Assembly: GCA_029250565.1 (NCBI GenBank)
Contig: JAQXFA010000075.1
Coordinates: forward strand, 1-10,970
DNA from: Candidatus Thalassarchaeaceae archaeon
GTDB taxonomy: Archaea > Thermoplasmatota > Poseidoniia > Poseidoniales > Thalassarchaeaceae
Reading direction: 5' to 3'
DNA length: 10,970 nt
The notes beneath the pieces were generated by a model. That model made no database searches and was not told the origin of the DNA. It saw nothing but the letters and a program-made list of their open reading frames with translations. Below, piece by piece: positions 1 to 7,179 of this stretch. A program made the translations under genes and the position numbers. The stretch's first letter is position 1. Every line of letters starts with the position of its first letter.

Positions 1-1
1 C

Positions 2-1750
2 AGACAAACCGGTCAAGCAGCCAACAACGATGGCGATGCTTGGTGGTGGTCTGTAGATGAGGATACAGAAGATTCTGACCTACTAACAATTGATCTTACC
101 AACATGATGAGCGACAACGATAACACCAACGAACAACTATACTGGACTATCGATGACTCTCAGTACTACCTTGACAAGTGTCAATACACAAACTACTTCT
201 CAGTAACAATTGACAATACTGAACATACAATGGAAATTGATTTGATTCCTGATGCAACCACAGACGCAACAAGTGCCGAGTGGGATATGCTACAGGATGC
301 AGACGGTGATGGTATACCAGATGATGGTATCCATCAGAAGGCGCCACGATCTGGTGACTACTGTCTAATGAATCTAATTCTGTGGGACCCTGTTTCACAG
401 AGTGAAGTTCCACAGTATGATTACGTACAGTCAGACGCATGTACTGCACTTGACCAAGATGGAGATGCTGCAACCAACTGTTATGCACAGACGCACAGCA
501 GCCACGAGTTGAGCATCAATGTCCACAACTTAGTGGAATTGCGACCAGACTACAACTTCAACGAAGTTCGTCTAGCCCCTGATCCATTTGACTTCAAGGG
601 AATTGACGGTGTTCTGCGTGAGACTATGGTACCAGTGTCTGTTGAACTTCAACACACTGATGGTGACCAGCCAATCAACTCAGATGGTACATACAAGTAT
701 CTCTACGATTTGCAAGTGTCATTCTACATAGTTGACACCGATTGTGCAGGCTGTGACGGTACATACCAGAGCAGCGTGAGACTCGGAAGCAATGGTCCAG
801 GTAACGGTGCACTAGCACTACCAGACTACGGCTCAACTATTGAGGTTGGAAACTATGTCAGAATGAACAAGACATCTGAGGATGTTCGTGTGTTCGTGGA
901 TATAATGACAGTGAATCCATTCACCGGTCAATACACTGACAACTCGAAGTACGAGAGGCCAGCTCTAGAAGAGAAGAATTGGGCAGACAACAACATGACT
1001 GCTTCACAAACCAACAGCGAGTTACCACTAATTGTGGAGACCAAGGCAGCACAGAGTGTTGCTTCGTTCGCTCCAACATTGATGGCAGTCGGCCTAGTCG
1101 GCGTATTCGTTGGTGCTCTACTTAGCCGCTCCCGAGCGGAAGAGGACGAGGAAGAGTTCGAGGAGGAATCATTGATTGACGATGACCGTGCAGTTAGCCC
1201 AGTTATCGCAACCATCCTTCTTGTGGCAATCACAGTCGTCTTGGCTGGTGTAATCTACGTGTGGGCAGGCTCACTCGCAGACACCAGCACTAAGGGTGTA
1301 CCAAGGTTGACCTTCTCAGCTGAATCAATTACTGTACAAGAGATCAGTGGACTAGAACAGGATCAATGGCACTGGAGAGTTACCACATCATATGCAGCGA
1401 CAGACCTTGCTACTCAAGCAGTGACCGTCTCAGTATTGTGGACCAACGCTAGTGGCCAGCAAGTGTACAAGACTGCACTTGCACCTGGTGGTGGAGATGA
1501 AGAGAATGTATACGGATTCGCTCCTCGTAACAGCGAGAATATGGTAACCTTCTGGGATGACATATCTGACTGTGAGCGCGGTGGTGCACCTTGTATCACA
1601 ACCTTCGGACCTGGTGACAGAATCTTCATCAGAATGACAGACAATGATGGTCTTATTGACTCAGCATTGATTGACATTCAGTACGAATTGCCTGGTGGCG
1701 CTGCGTACATTTTGAAGCAGTACACTGCATCACCAACCAGCATACGCTGA
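2..1750 (+). CDS. Surface protein fused to an archaeal type IV pilin module (5' end outside window)
   Basis: The frame is open from base 2, so the true start lies upstream; the ATG at 104 is internal. The visible ectodomain is rich in Asp, Asn and Tyr, with a DADGDGIPDDG segment (about 296-328) resembling thrombospondin type 3 calcium loops and several Cys that could form disulfides. Bases about 626-1015 look like a CARDB/Ig-type beta domain ending in WADNNMTASQ. A hydrophobic helix (1058-1126) and a basic RSR stop-transfer follow, then an acidic linker (1136-1186), then DDRAVSPVIATILLVAIT, the N-terminal signature of archaeal pilins and archaellin-like proteins. The final 186 residues form a pilin-like head with a CERGGAPC pair and GDRIFIRMTDNDG. 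Its codons favour C-ending Asn, Tyr and Asp more than the other genes do, suggesting high expression. It is probably a pilus or cell-surface component; the exact role is unknown. Confidence 0.8.
   Translation, partial: RQTGQAANNDGDAWWWSVDEDTEDSDLLTIDLTNMMSDNDNTNEQLYWTIDDSQYYLDKCQYTNYFSVTIDNTEHTMEIDLIPDATTDATSAEWDMLQDADGDGIPDDGIHQKAPRSGDYCLMNLILWDPVSQSEVPQYDYVQSDACTALDQDGDAATNCYAQTHSSHELSINVHNLVELRPDYNFNEVRLAPDPFDFKGIDGVLRETMVPVSVELQHTDGDQPINSDGTYKYLYDLQVSFYIVDTDCAGCDGTYQSSVRLGSNGPGNGALALPDYGSTIEVGNYVRMNKTSEDVRVFVDIMTVNPFTGQYTDNSKYERPALEEKNWADNNMTASQTNSELPLIVETKAAQSVASFAPTLMAVGLVGVFVGALLSRSRAEEDEEEFEEESLIDDDRAVSPVIATILLVAITVVLAGVIYVWAGSLADTSTKGVPRLTFSAESITVQEISGLEQDQWHWRVTTSYAATDLATQAVTVSVLWTNASGQQVYKTALAPGGGDEENVYGFAPRNSENMVTFWDDISDCERGGAPCITTFGPGDRIFIRMTDNDGLIDSALIDIQYELPGGAAYILKQYTASPTSIR
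1161..1174 (+). promoter_or_regulatory. Possible internal ribosome binding site and TTG start for the pilin module
   Basis: AGGAGG at 1161-1166 lies five bases before an in-frame TTG (1172). Initiation there would give a protein starting M-I-D-D-D-R-A-V-S-P, exactly the layout of a free-standing archaeal prepilin. The same AGGAGG precedes the ATG at 9784, so this organism appears to use it. However, the bases also encode Glu-Glu inside an acidic run, so the match may be coincidental. Confidence 0.35.
1178..1267 (+). other. Internal class III (prepilin/PibD-type) signal and pilin helix
   Basis: Codons from 1178 read DDDR followed by AVSPVIATILLVAITVVLAG. In archaeal prepilins the membrane peptidase PibD/ArlK cuts on the cytoplasmic side just before such a helix, after a charged stretch. 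Here the predicted cut lies between Arg (1187-1189) and Ala (1190-1192). The motif is normally within the first tens of residues of a protein, but here it follows at least 396 residues of open frame. The match to the signature is clear; cleavage is inferred. Confidence 0.7.
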
Positions 1751-1762
1751 ACTGTGTAATAC

Positions 1763-1912
1763 GAAGCGCCTTCGGGCGTTGAATGCAGGGATGCTTGGGG
1801 GCTTTGGCCCCTAAGCACCCGACCTTCCGTGATTGAGCGTGAGCTCGGTTTCGGTTAGGATGATTTGGCCCCGCCTCCGTTTGGCTTTTGCTGAGCGGTG
1901 GCGGGGCCTTTT
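1763..1912 (+). ncRNA. Candidate structured RNA or 3' UTR of four hairpins
   Basis: This is the only long gene-free stretch (1751-2057), and it is strongly structured. Hairpin 1 (1765-1780) has six pairs closed by a UUCG loop. Hairpin 2 (1792-1817) has eleven contiguous pairs, one of them G-U, around UUUG. Hairpin 3 (1831-1850) has a GAGC/GCUC core extended by mostly wobble pairs and a GUGA (GNRA) loop. Hairpin 4 is the terminator at 1867-1908. Two stable tetraloop types and evenly spaced stems suggest selection on RNA structure. I do not recognise 5S rRNA, SRP RNA or RNase P RNA here. It may be the 3' UTR of the surface-protein mRNA or an independent small RNA. The AT-rich remainder (1913-2028) shows nothing clear. 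Confidence 0.4.
1867..1912 (+). terminator. Hairpin terminator after the surface-protein gene
   Basis: GGCCCCGCC (1867-1875) and GGCGGGGCC (1900-1908) are perfect nine-base complements. A T-T mismatch and three more pairs (CCG/CGG) continue the stem inward, and a T run begins directly after it (1909-1912), with another at 1917-1920. The arrangement is that of a bacterial-style intrinsic terminator; in archaea the T run itself is usually the main termination signal. Confidence 0.7.
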
Positions 1913-2028
1913 CCCATTTTTAGCATTGTTTCGCCATATTTGTGCATTAAACGCATCTTTTTTTGAATGAAATCATAATCTACAGAAACATCTTGTTTGA
2001 CAGTTTAATCATTCCATTGATAAACGAC

Positions 2029-2034
2029 TATTAT
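2029..2034 (+). promoter_or_regulatory. Possible TATA box for the HAD phosphatase gene
   Basis: TATTAT is centred about 26 bases before the ATG at 2058, the spacing expected of an archaeal TATA box on a leaderless transcript. No Shine-Dalgarno sequence is seen before the start. The match to the consensus is weak. Confidence 0.3.
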
Positions 2035-2057
2035 CACCGCAAACTAGAGTTGTGAGC

Positions 2058-2738
2058 ATGGAGTTACGAGCAGTTGTATTCGATTGCGATGGGGTGCTCA
2101 TAGACACAATCTCTTCGTGGCGTATTATTCACGAACATTTTGGCACAAATAGTGGGCCAATGTTAGATCAATTTCTGAAAGGAGGGATTTCTGATGAAGA
2201 GTTCATGGCTGATGATATTCAACATTGGAAGGGAGTCAACCCAGTAATTCATCGTGATGAATTGATGCGTTGTTACCAAGGTGTAACACTAAATTCCGGT
2301 GCAAGAGATTTGGTGGATGCTCTCAAAGAGAGAGGAGTGGCAGTAGCCATCGTTAGCGCAGGTGTCGATTTGCTAATCGGATCTATTGCCCAGATGTTGA
2401 AAGTTGATGATTGGGTCTCTAATGGCTTCCAGTATGATGAAGATGGCTTCCTTCAAGATGAAGGGGTGGTGAGAGTTCCTGCTCATTACAAAGGGGATAT
2501 GGTTGAGAAGTTATGCCGTATCAATGGATTTGAACCTCAAGAGATATGTTCGGTTGGCGACAATCACACTGACCTTTCCATGATGATTCCTGGAAGCAGA
2601 TTTATCGGATTCAATCCAAGTAAAGAAATGGCCTTTGAGGGATTCCGAGATGCTGGAGTTCCTATTGTTGAAGGGAATGATTGCCGAGACCTTTGGCCAC
2701 ATCTTTTCCCAGGTGAAACTTTTCCATCGGAACTCTAG
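2058..2738 (+). CDS. HAD-superfamily phosphatase, phosphoserine phosphatase-like
   Basis: All four HAD motifs are present. Motif I is VVFDCDGVL with the nucleophile Asp9 and Asp11. Motif II is IVSAG with Ser100, motif III is the Lys in YKGD (Lys145), and motif IV is GDNHTD (Asp168 and Asp172). The spacing between motifs I and II leaves a small C1-type cap, as in phosphoserine phosphatase-like HAD-IB enzymes, and 226 residues fits that group. It should be a soluble Mg-dependent phosphomonoesterase; phosphoserine is a guess, and other small phosphates are equally possible. I chose ATG 2058 because it starts right before the first beta strand and suits the TATA spacing; a GTG at 2052 would add two residues. 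It converges with the polymerase gene with only five bases between stop codons. Confidence 0.85.
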   Translation: MELRAVVFDCDGVLIDTISSWRIIHEHFGTNSGPMLDQFLKGGISDEEFMADDIQHWKGVNPVIHRDELMRCYQGVTLNSGARDLVDALKERGVAVAIVSAGVDLLIGSIAQMLKVDDWVSNGFQYDEDGFLQDEGVVRVPAHYKGDMVEKLCRINGFEPQEICSVGDNHTDLSMMIPGSRFIGFNPSKEMAFEGFRDAGVPIVEGNDCRDLWPHLFPGETFPSEL

Positions 2739-2743
2739 AAGTC

Positions 2744-4420
2744 TCACGCAAATGGGACTGAAGCGGTTTTGTGTGTGTTCAAATTGACAATGGTCAAAAT
2801 ACATGGTTTCGGCTGGAATCCAAGCATTCTCATGTATCCTGTTTGGTCCTGCCAAGTGCTACTTTGAATCAGTGTACTTCCTTTGTAATCCCCACAGTAA
2901 TGCCCATGCACGTGTCCTGTGACAAAGATGTCTGGAATCTCCTCAATCACCATGTGGTCCTCTGGTTCTGGCGATAGTGGGGTTTTACCGCCCCAAGACG
3001 GTGCTAAATGGCGTCTCTCCAACATTTCTTCCATAGCAACCTCTGGTGTGCTGAAAGTCACGTGTTTTATTGATGATACAAAGTCCATGATACTCACTCC
3101 GTGATAGGAAAGGGTACGCACCCCGTGAAGGCTGAAATCACAAGGATTCCCAACAAATGTGGCACGGTTGAAATATTGTTGAATCATTGGGTCTAGAGCT
3201 GGTTGTGGTTCAGCAGGGCGCACCGCATCATGGTTACCTGGCAGGATGATGGTCTCCACCCAATCGGGTAATAACTCAGTTAGACGAGCTACCTCTTCGT
3301 ACTGTTGGTAGATGTCAACAATCTCTAATTCTTTGTCTTGATCCTTGTAAATCCCTACTCCATCAACAGCATCACCTGAGAGAACTAGATATTTGATGGT
3401 CTTCGCAAGTGGGTCTTCGTGAAACCACTTCACCAATTTATCCCATTGAGAGTGAAGGAATGTTTTGGATCCTACATGAATATCTGATACAAAAGCAGCA
3501 GATACCGCTTGGTTCTCTTCTGCGCGTCTTTTTGTGTGCTTTGTCATAGGTGCAAGATGGATATCTTCGACTAGCAGCATGTCTCTGCTACCTGGATTGA
3601 TGAAGCCAGTTACTCCAACAACATCGTCCTCCATTAAACCAGCAGCAGCAATGGTGTTTCGTCGCTTTGCTGCGGGTGTATTATCCATAGCCCGTGGTGG
3701 GCGTAGGACACAAAATATCTCACCGCTGATATCTTCTACCTTGAAGTGGAGATTTTCACCTTTGTGCCTTACGTCATTGACCAGTCCAACGATTGTGGCG
3801 GTGTTGTTACTGTTAGAATAACGAGATTTATCACGGGTTAGTTGACTAGTTTCTATCGGCCTATTTGGCAATCTTCCAGATGTGACAAGCATACGTTTTA
3901 TTTTTTCTAGGCGACTATTGAAGCAGGAAATGATGTCAGTTAATTTTCCTTCAGTAGTACTTTTTCCTGTGATGTCAAAGTGTATATCCAACTCTACATC
4001 AACATCTGTTGCTATCATTGGGAATCCATCTAGAGAGAAATGTGGAAGCCCATGTGGTCGTTCTGCTGCCTTTGGTTCTGGTGAACTAATTGGGGCGATG
4101 ACGCGCCCAGGTGAAGGCTTGTCATCCAAGTCTTGTTTTGATGAATCAAGAACAGGTACCATCTCATTGAAATTTTGAGATTCTGGTTTTGCATTTGAAT
4201 CATCATCTTGTGTAGTCCCATTAGCTTTAGAATCAGCCAACTCTTCAAGATTAGATAAGATTTCATCAGTCAATAATCCGGTAATCCCTTCATCAACTGC
4301 TATCGTAATCAATTGGTCTAGGTCATCAATCGCCAATAATCGTTCACTGATGTCGGCAGCCGGAAACAATTTTGCCGCGAGTAATTTTAGCGAGATTATA
4401 CGCCAGTTCCCGCCCGCCAT
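2744..4420 (-). CDS. polB: DNA polymerase D (Pol II) small subunit DP1
   Basis: DP1 pairs with the large catalytic subunit DP2 in the euryarchaeal replicative polymerase and carries the 3'-5' proofreading exonuclease. The 558 residues fall in order into a helical N-terminal domain (1-65), a polar, low-complexity linker (about 65-130), an OB fold (about 205-295, with VGLVNDVRHKGENLHFKVED) and a calcineurin-like phosphoesterase domain (305-558). All metal-binding motifs appear intact: SDIHVGS (Asp313, His315), SGDAVDGVG (Asp350, Asp353), PGNHD (Asn396, His397), His440 and GHVHGH (502-507). I see no intein. It begins 81 bases after the pncC stop on the same strand, so the two may be cotranscribed. 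The gene symbol follows the usual archaeal annotation and is not the bacterial polB. This is a strong archaeal marker. Confidence 0.95.
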   Translation of the reverse strand: MAGGNWRIISLKLLAAKLFPAADISERLLAIDDLDQLITIAVDEGITGLLTDEILSNLEELADSKANGTTQDDDSNAKPESQNFNEMVPVLDSSKQDLDDKPSPGRVIAPISSPEPKAAERPHGLPHFSLDGFPMIATDVDVELDIHFDITGKSTTEGKLTDIISCFNSRLEKIKRMLVTSGRLPNRPIETSQLTRDKSRYSNSNNTATIVGLVNDVRHKGENLHFKVEDISGEIFCVLRPPRAMDNTPAAKRRNTIAAAGLMEDDVVGVTGFINPGSRDMLLVEDIHLAPMTKHTKRRAEENQAVSAAFVSDIHVGSKTFLHSQWDKLVKWFHEDPLAKTIKYLVLSGDAVDGVGIYKDQDKELEIVDIYQQYEEVARLTELLPDWVETIILPGNHDAVRPAEPQPALDPMIQQYFNRATFVGNPCDFSLHGVRTLSYHGVSIMDFVSSIKHVTFSTPEVAMEEMLERRHLAPSWGGKTPLSPEPEDHMVIEEIPDIFVTGHVHGHYCGDYKGSTLIQSSTWQDQTGYMRMLGFQPKPCILTIVNLNTHKTASVPFA

Positions 4421-4501
4421 ATCTTCAAGGCGGACGAGGATGTTCTAAGCAATTGCGCTTGTAAATTACAACACCTATTGAATGAGTCAGAATTAGAATC
4501 C

Positions 4502-5218
4502 CTAATCTTCGTTCCAAGTGATGTCAGAATCAGGTATTGCCGATTCTTCACTAGGCTCAGTTTCAGGTTCTTCATCACCCTCTGACCAAGCTACATCCCC
4601 ATGCCAGTCTCCTGTTTGAGGGCCTTCTGATAGTACATTCAGGGCTGCAGGAACACTTGTGGTCGTTGTTGAATCGTCTTCATCAGCAGATTCCTCCTCT
4701 GCCTTCTCTTGGTCATAATGTTCGCCCCATACACCCAAAGCAACTCTGAGGGCAAAAGTGGTGAAAGCTTCCTTGTTACTGTGACGGTCACCATGTCCAA
4801 ATTCTGCACTCTTGGTTGTAACTTCTCCATTCAGGTAGATTCCGACCCACACTAGGCCTACTTCTTTGGATTCAGTAGAACCAGTTGGTCCTGCAATTCC
4901 GGTTACGGCTATAGTCAATTCAGCCCCGGATTTCTTAGCTGCTCCAATTGCCATTGCCTCTGCAACTTCTGGGCTGACAGCACCAGCAGATCCTTCATCG
5001 AGAACAAAAATACTCTTATCAACTCCAAGTTGTTTGATTTTTGATTCATTTGAATATGTGACCCAACCTTGGCTAAACCAACGACTGGCTCCTTGGATAT
5101 CAGTTAGGGCAGAAGCAATCATCCCTCCTGTGCAGGATTCTGCTGTAGCAATGTGCTTTTCTGCCCGTTTAATGCGGCGGGCTAGTAAGCCTGCTAGCAC
5201 CGAGGCGTCTTGTGCCAT
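4502..5218 (-). CDS. pncC: Nicotinamide-nucleotide amidohydrolase (PncC/CinA C-terminal domain)
   Basis: This family deamidates NMN to nicotinate mononucleotide for NAD recycling. Diagnostic motifs are AESCTGG (26-32), which carries the catalytic Ser, then VTYSNESKIKQLGV with the conserved Lys60, GAVSPEVAEAMA, and VTGIAGPTG (from residue 105). It is a stand-alone domain without the N-terminal MoCF-like half of full CinA. After residue about 166 comes a roughly 70-residue acidic, Ser/Thr/Pro-containing tail that the family does not need. I chose ATG 5218 because it puts AESCTGG at the usual distance from the N terminus; in-frame ATG 5278 or TTG 5281 would add 20-21 residues. The DP1 gene follows on the same strand. 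The domain call is firm; the enzymatic activity is inferred from the motifs. Confidence 0.88.
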   Translation of the reverse strand: MAQDASVLAGLLARRIKRAEKHIATAESCTGGMIASALTDIQGASRWFSQGWVTYSNESKIKQLGVDKSIFVLDEGSAGAVSPEVAEAMAIGAAKKSGAELTIAVTGIAGPTGSTESKEVGLVWVGIYLNGEVTTKSAEFGHGDRHSNKEAFTTFALRVALGVWGEHYDQEKAEEESADEDDSTTTTSVPAALNVLSEGPQTGDWHGDVAWSEGDEEPETEPSEESAIPDSDITWNED

Positions 5219-5303
5219 ATTATACGCGCCGAAGCGGCCCCTTTTGACTATATGGGCGGACAAAAATTCTAAATCCATCAAATAATGCGTTTTTTTGTAT
5301 TTT

Positions 5304-5323
5304 TAGCAGATTATAGCAGATTA
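5304..5323. repeat. Two tandem copies of a 10-bp repeat (TAGCAGATTA)
   Basis: TAGCAGATTA occurs at 5304-5313 and again at 5314-5323, followed by a degenerate third copy TATGCGATAA (5324-5333). The 10-bp period matches one helical turn. The repeat lies between tRNA-Val and pncC, upstream of pncC. A related pair, AATCAAATAGATTGT (about 5332-5346) and AATCAATAGATTAT (about 5379-5392), lies nearby. It may be a regulator site or simple AT-rich slippage. Confidence 0.5.
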
Positions 5324-5407
5324 TATGCGATAATCAAATAGATTGTCGTTGTGTTAAATTACTTCAAAAAACTTGTAAATCAATAGATTATATGTGGTTT
5401 TTTAGTA

Positions 5408-5480
5408 TGGGCCCGGGCGGATTTGAACCGCCGATATTCGCCTTGTAAGGGCGACGTCATAACCGCTAGACCACGAGCCC
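5408..5480 (-). tRNA. tRNA-Val (anticodon UAC)
   Basis: Read on the minus strand, acceptor GGGCTCG (from 5480) pairs with CGGGCCC (to 5409), followed by discriminator A at 5408. The D arm contains GGTCTAGCGGTTATGAC. The anticodon stem TCGCC/GGCGA closes the loop CTTACAA, giving anticodon TAC, valine. The T arm is GGCGG-TTCAAAT-CCGCC. The gene has no intron, and the next bases (TAC) are not CCA, so the 3' CCA must be added after transcription. Confidence 0.95.
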
Positions 5481-5561
5481 GACTAATAGGCCGAAGAACC
5501 ACCCCATTATGAACCACGCGACCCCGTAGCCTTTTGTGTAAGGACTGTAGTGGCTTAGTAC

Positions 5562-6626
5562 GTGAGTGAGATATCAGACTTGTTGGCCCGGCTTGAAGCC
5601 GCTGATGTGCCAATGTCTCCAGCGATTCGTGATGCGATGCTTACTGTTGGTGTTGAATCATTTAGTGACTATGATCCAACCCCATTCTACCATGACCGCC
5701 CCCTAGTTTTTACAGAAACTGATGAAGGGGGTATCAAAACAATTTCAGCACCTCATATGATTTGCACTCTTTTGCATCACTTGGAATTGGATGAGGGCGA
5801 TGAAGTTCTACTACTAGGTGCTAAAGGAGGATACTTGGCTGCATTAATTGGCCATATTGTAGGGCCAGATGGTGGAGTCACTGTTGTGGACCCAAATAGG
5901 CAGGTGATTGACCACGTGCGTAACCATCTCAGGGATTTTGATAGTGAAGCGACCTTCCACACTCGTAAAATGAGGCAAATCAATCACACCCCACCTAACC
6001 TACCTTCTCCTTTGAATCGTGTATTGGTGACAGGATCACTTACCGAATTGCCACCCTGGGTTGAGAATAGAGTTGCTGATGGAGGATTCATAATCGCACC
6101 ACTTGGAGGCAGAATAGCTCAAAGGCTAATAAAGAGAGAAAAACAAGGTGATTTGTTTGATACTGACTTAGGAGGAGTGCTTTTTGGTTCTTTAGACATA
6201 TGTGAGACTGAGGCCGAACCAACTGGTTCTAGAGAACTTGCAGGTCTGTTTGAGGATGCTTTGGAAATTGGTGCTGAGTTGGGTGTTTTTGACACTGACG
6301 AGGCTAACAGTTTACGAGCATTAGCGGCTGAATTACGGCAACTCCCTGAGAATTTACCTCCTGTTGCATTAGTTGCTGATGTTGATGATGACCCGTGGAG
6401 CGCTGATGATGATGATCCAAATGACATTTTCATTCACTTTGATGAAGTGGCTGAAGAATTACCAGAGCATCCACTATTTGACATATTAGCGGATGCATCA
6501 GAATGGTTGACACCATTATGGCCAACCATGATGGCATTACTAGAGACAAAGATGCAACATCCAGGTGCCCCTGATGCAACATTCGATGATTTTGGATTTG
6601 GTCATCACGAAGATTTAATCCCGTGA
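5562..6626 (+). CDS. Protein-L-isoaspartate O-methyltransferase family protein with C-terminal extension
   Basis: The first 215 residues follow the PCMT fold, an AdoMet-dependent enzyme that repairs isoaspartyl damage in proteins. The opening is LLARLEAADVPMSPAIRDAM, followed by YHDRPLVF, the hallmark TISAPHM (60-66), motif I LLLGAKGGYLAAL (83-95), VTVVD (106-110), NRVLVTGSLTELPPW (152-166) and GGFIIAPLG (174-182). Motif I reads GAKGGY where GTGSGY is usual. Residues 220-354 form an extra domain with an acidic DDDPWSADDDDPND segment and aromatic C-terminal helices; I do not recognise it. The GTG at 5562 is the earliest possible start, because an in-frame TAG lies two codons upstream. It converges with the ParB-fold gene. 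The family call is secure; isoaspartyl specificity is less so. Confidence 0.82.
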   Translation: MSEISDLLARLEAADVPMSPAIRDAMLTVGVESFSDYDPTPFYHDRPLVFTETDEGGIKTISAPHMICTLLHHLELDEGDEVLLLGAKGGYLAALIGHIVGPDGGVTVVDPNRQVIDHVRNHLRDFDSEATFHTRKMRQINHTPPNLPSPLNRVLVTGSLTELPPWVENRVADGGFIIAPLGGRIAQRLIKREKQGDLFDTDLGGVLFGSLDICETEAEPTGSRELAGLFEDALEIGAELGVFDTDEANSLRALAAELRQLPENLPPVALVADVDDDPWSADDDDPNDIFIHFDEVAEELPEHPLFDILADASEWLTPLWPTMMALLETKMQHPGAPDATFDDFGFGHHEDLIP

Positions 6627-6648
6627 GATTTAGTATCTTGATGTTGCT

Positions 6649-7056
6649 TTAATCACTCAATTTGCCTAGGCGTTCAAGTGATTCTGCGATTGGAGGTGTA
6701 TTCCAATTGGTAGCGTGGCGACTTGTTTTTGGAGGATACAATTCATCTGACATAGACATATCAATAATATCTTGTTTAGTCAGTGTTTCAAATCCACAAT
6801 TTGGCCAAGGTTCCACTGTGATTGAATCGTCTTCCAAATAGTCAAACAGAATAACAGGTAATCGAACTAAATTAAGAATATGGCCAACAGCGTGGCGGTG
6901 ATGTCCGTCAAGTATAGCGCCACTCACTCTATCAACTAGCAAAGGCTTGGTGTAACAACCCCATTTTTTGGTGATTTTCGCTAATTCTTCAACTTTTTTG
7001 GGCTTGATTTCCTCGTGAGCCCTTAGCCACTCAATAGCAACTAGTTCCACCTTCAT
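6649..7056 (-). CDS. Small ParB/sulfiredoxin-fold protein, possibly a SerK-like serine kinase
   Basis: The 135-residue protein has the ParB-like core: VELVAIEWLRAHEEI, KVEELAKITKKWG, PLLVDRVSGAILDGHHRHAVG and LPVILFDY. DGHHR (50-54) together with a late PPKTSRH (108-114) resembles the archaeal ADP-dependent serine kinase SerK and related ParB-fold kinases, which phosphorylate free serine, rather than chromosome-partitioning ParB, which would carry an HTH DNA-binding domain that is absent here. It is shorter than characterised SerK. ATG 7056 is preceded by GAGGAG, which supports this start; an in-frame GTG at 7104 would add 16 unlikely residues. It is divergent from the CCA-adding enzyme and convergent with the PCMT-like gene. 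The fold is fairly sure and the kinase role is inference. The HAD phosphatase in this window would suit phosphoserine metabolism. Confidence 0.65.
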   Translation of the reverse strand: MKVELVAIEWLRAHEEIKPKKVEELAKITKKWGCYTKPLLVDRVSGAILDGHHRHAVGHILNLVRLPVILFDYLEDDSITVEPWPNCGFETLTKQDIIDMSMSDELYPPKTSRHATNWNTPPIAESLERLGKLSD

Positions 7057-7179
7057 AGCCTCTCCTCGCCATTCCCCTTGAAAGCAATTACCACCCCCCG
7101 ACACTTTGTGGAGCCGTTCGCGAGAGTCAAGTCGTTGCCCAATGGGGCGCTTGCAGACCTCAAGGGTAGAGGCTTGCCT

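Noticed and set aside
928..1233. Minus-strand frame with a long serine run, opposite the surface-protein gene
   Set aside because: The serine run is the antisense of the GAG/GAA acidic linker. The plus-strand frame has the clear pilin and membrane features.
1763..1912. 5S rRNA, SRP RNA or RNase P RNA
   Set aside because: The conserved sequence elements of these RNAs are not visible, and the length fits none of them well.
2744..4420. Intein in the polymerase D gene
   Set aside because: The frame moves from one phosphoesterase motif to the next with normal spacing, and no intein splice motifs are seen.
5304..5333. CRISPR array
   Set aside because: The units are only 10 bp and directly adjacent, with no spacers and no cas genes nearby.
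7057..7104. GTG start at 7104 for the ParB-fold gene
   Set aside because: The extra 16 residues do not look like the family, and ATG 7056 has a GAGGAG ribosome binding site.
7078..7179. TTG start at 7078 for the CCA-adding enzyme
   Set aside because: It would add 34 residues not seen in the family and run into the divergent promoter region; ATG 7180 fits the usual distance to the GG motif.
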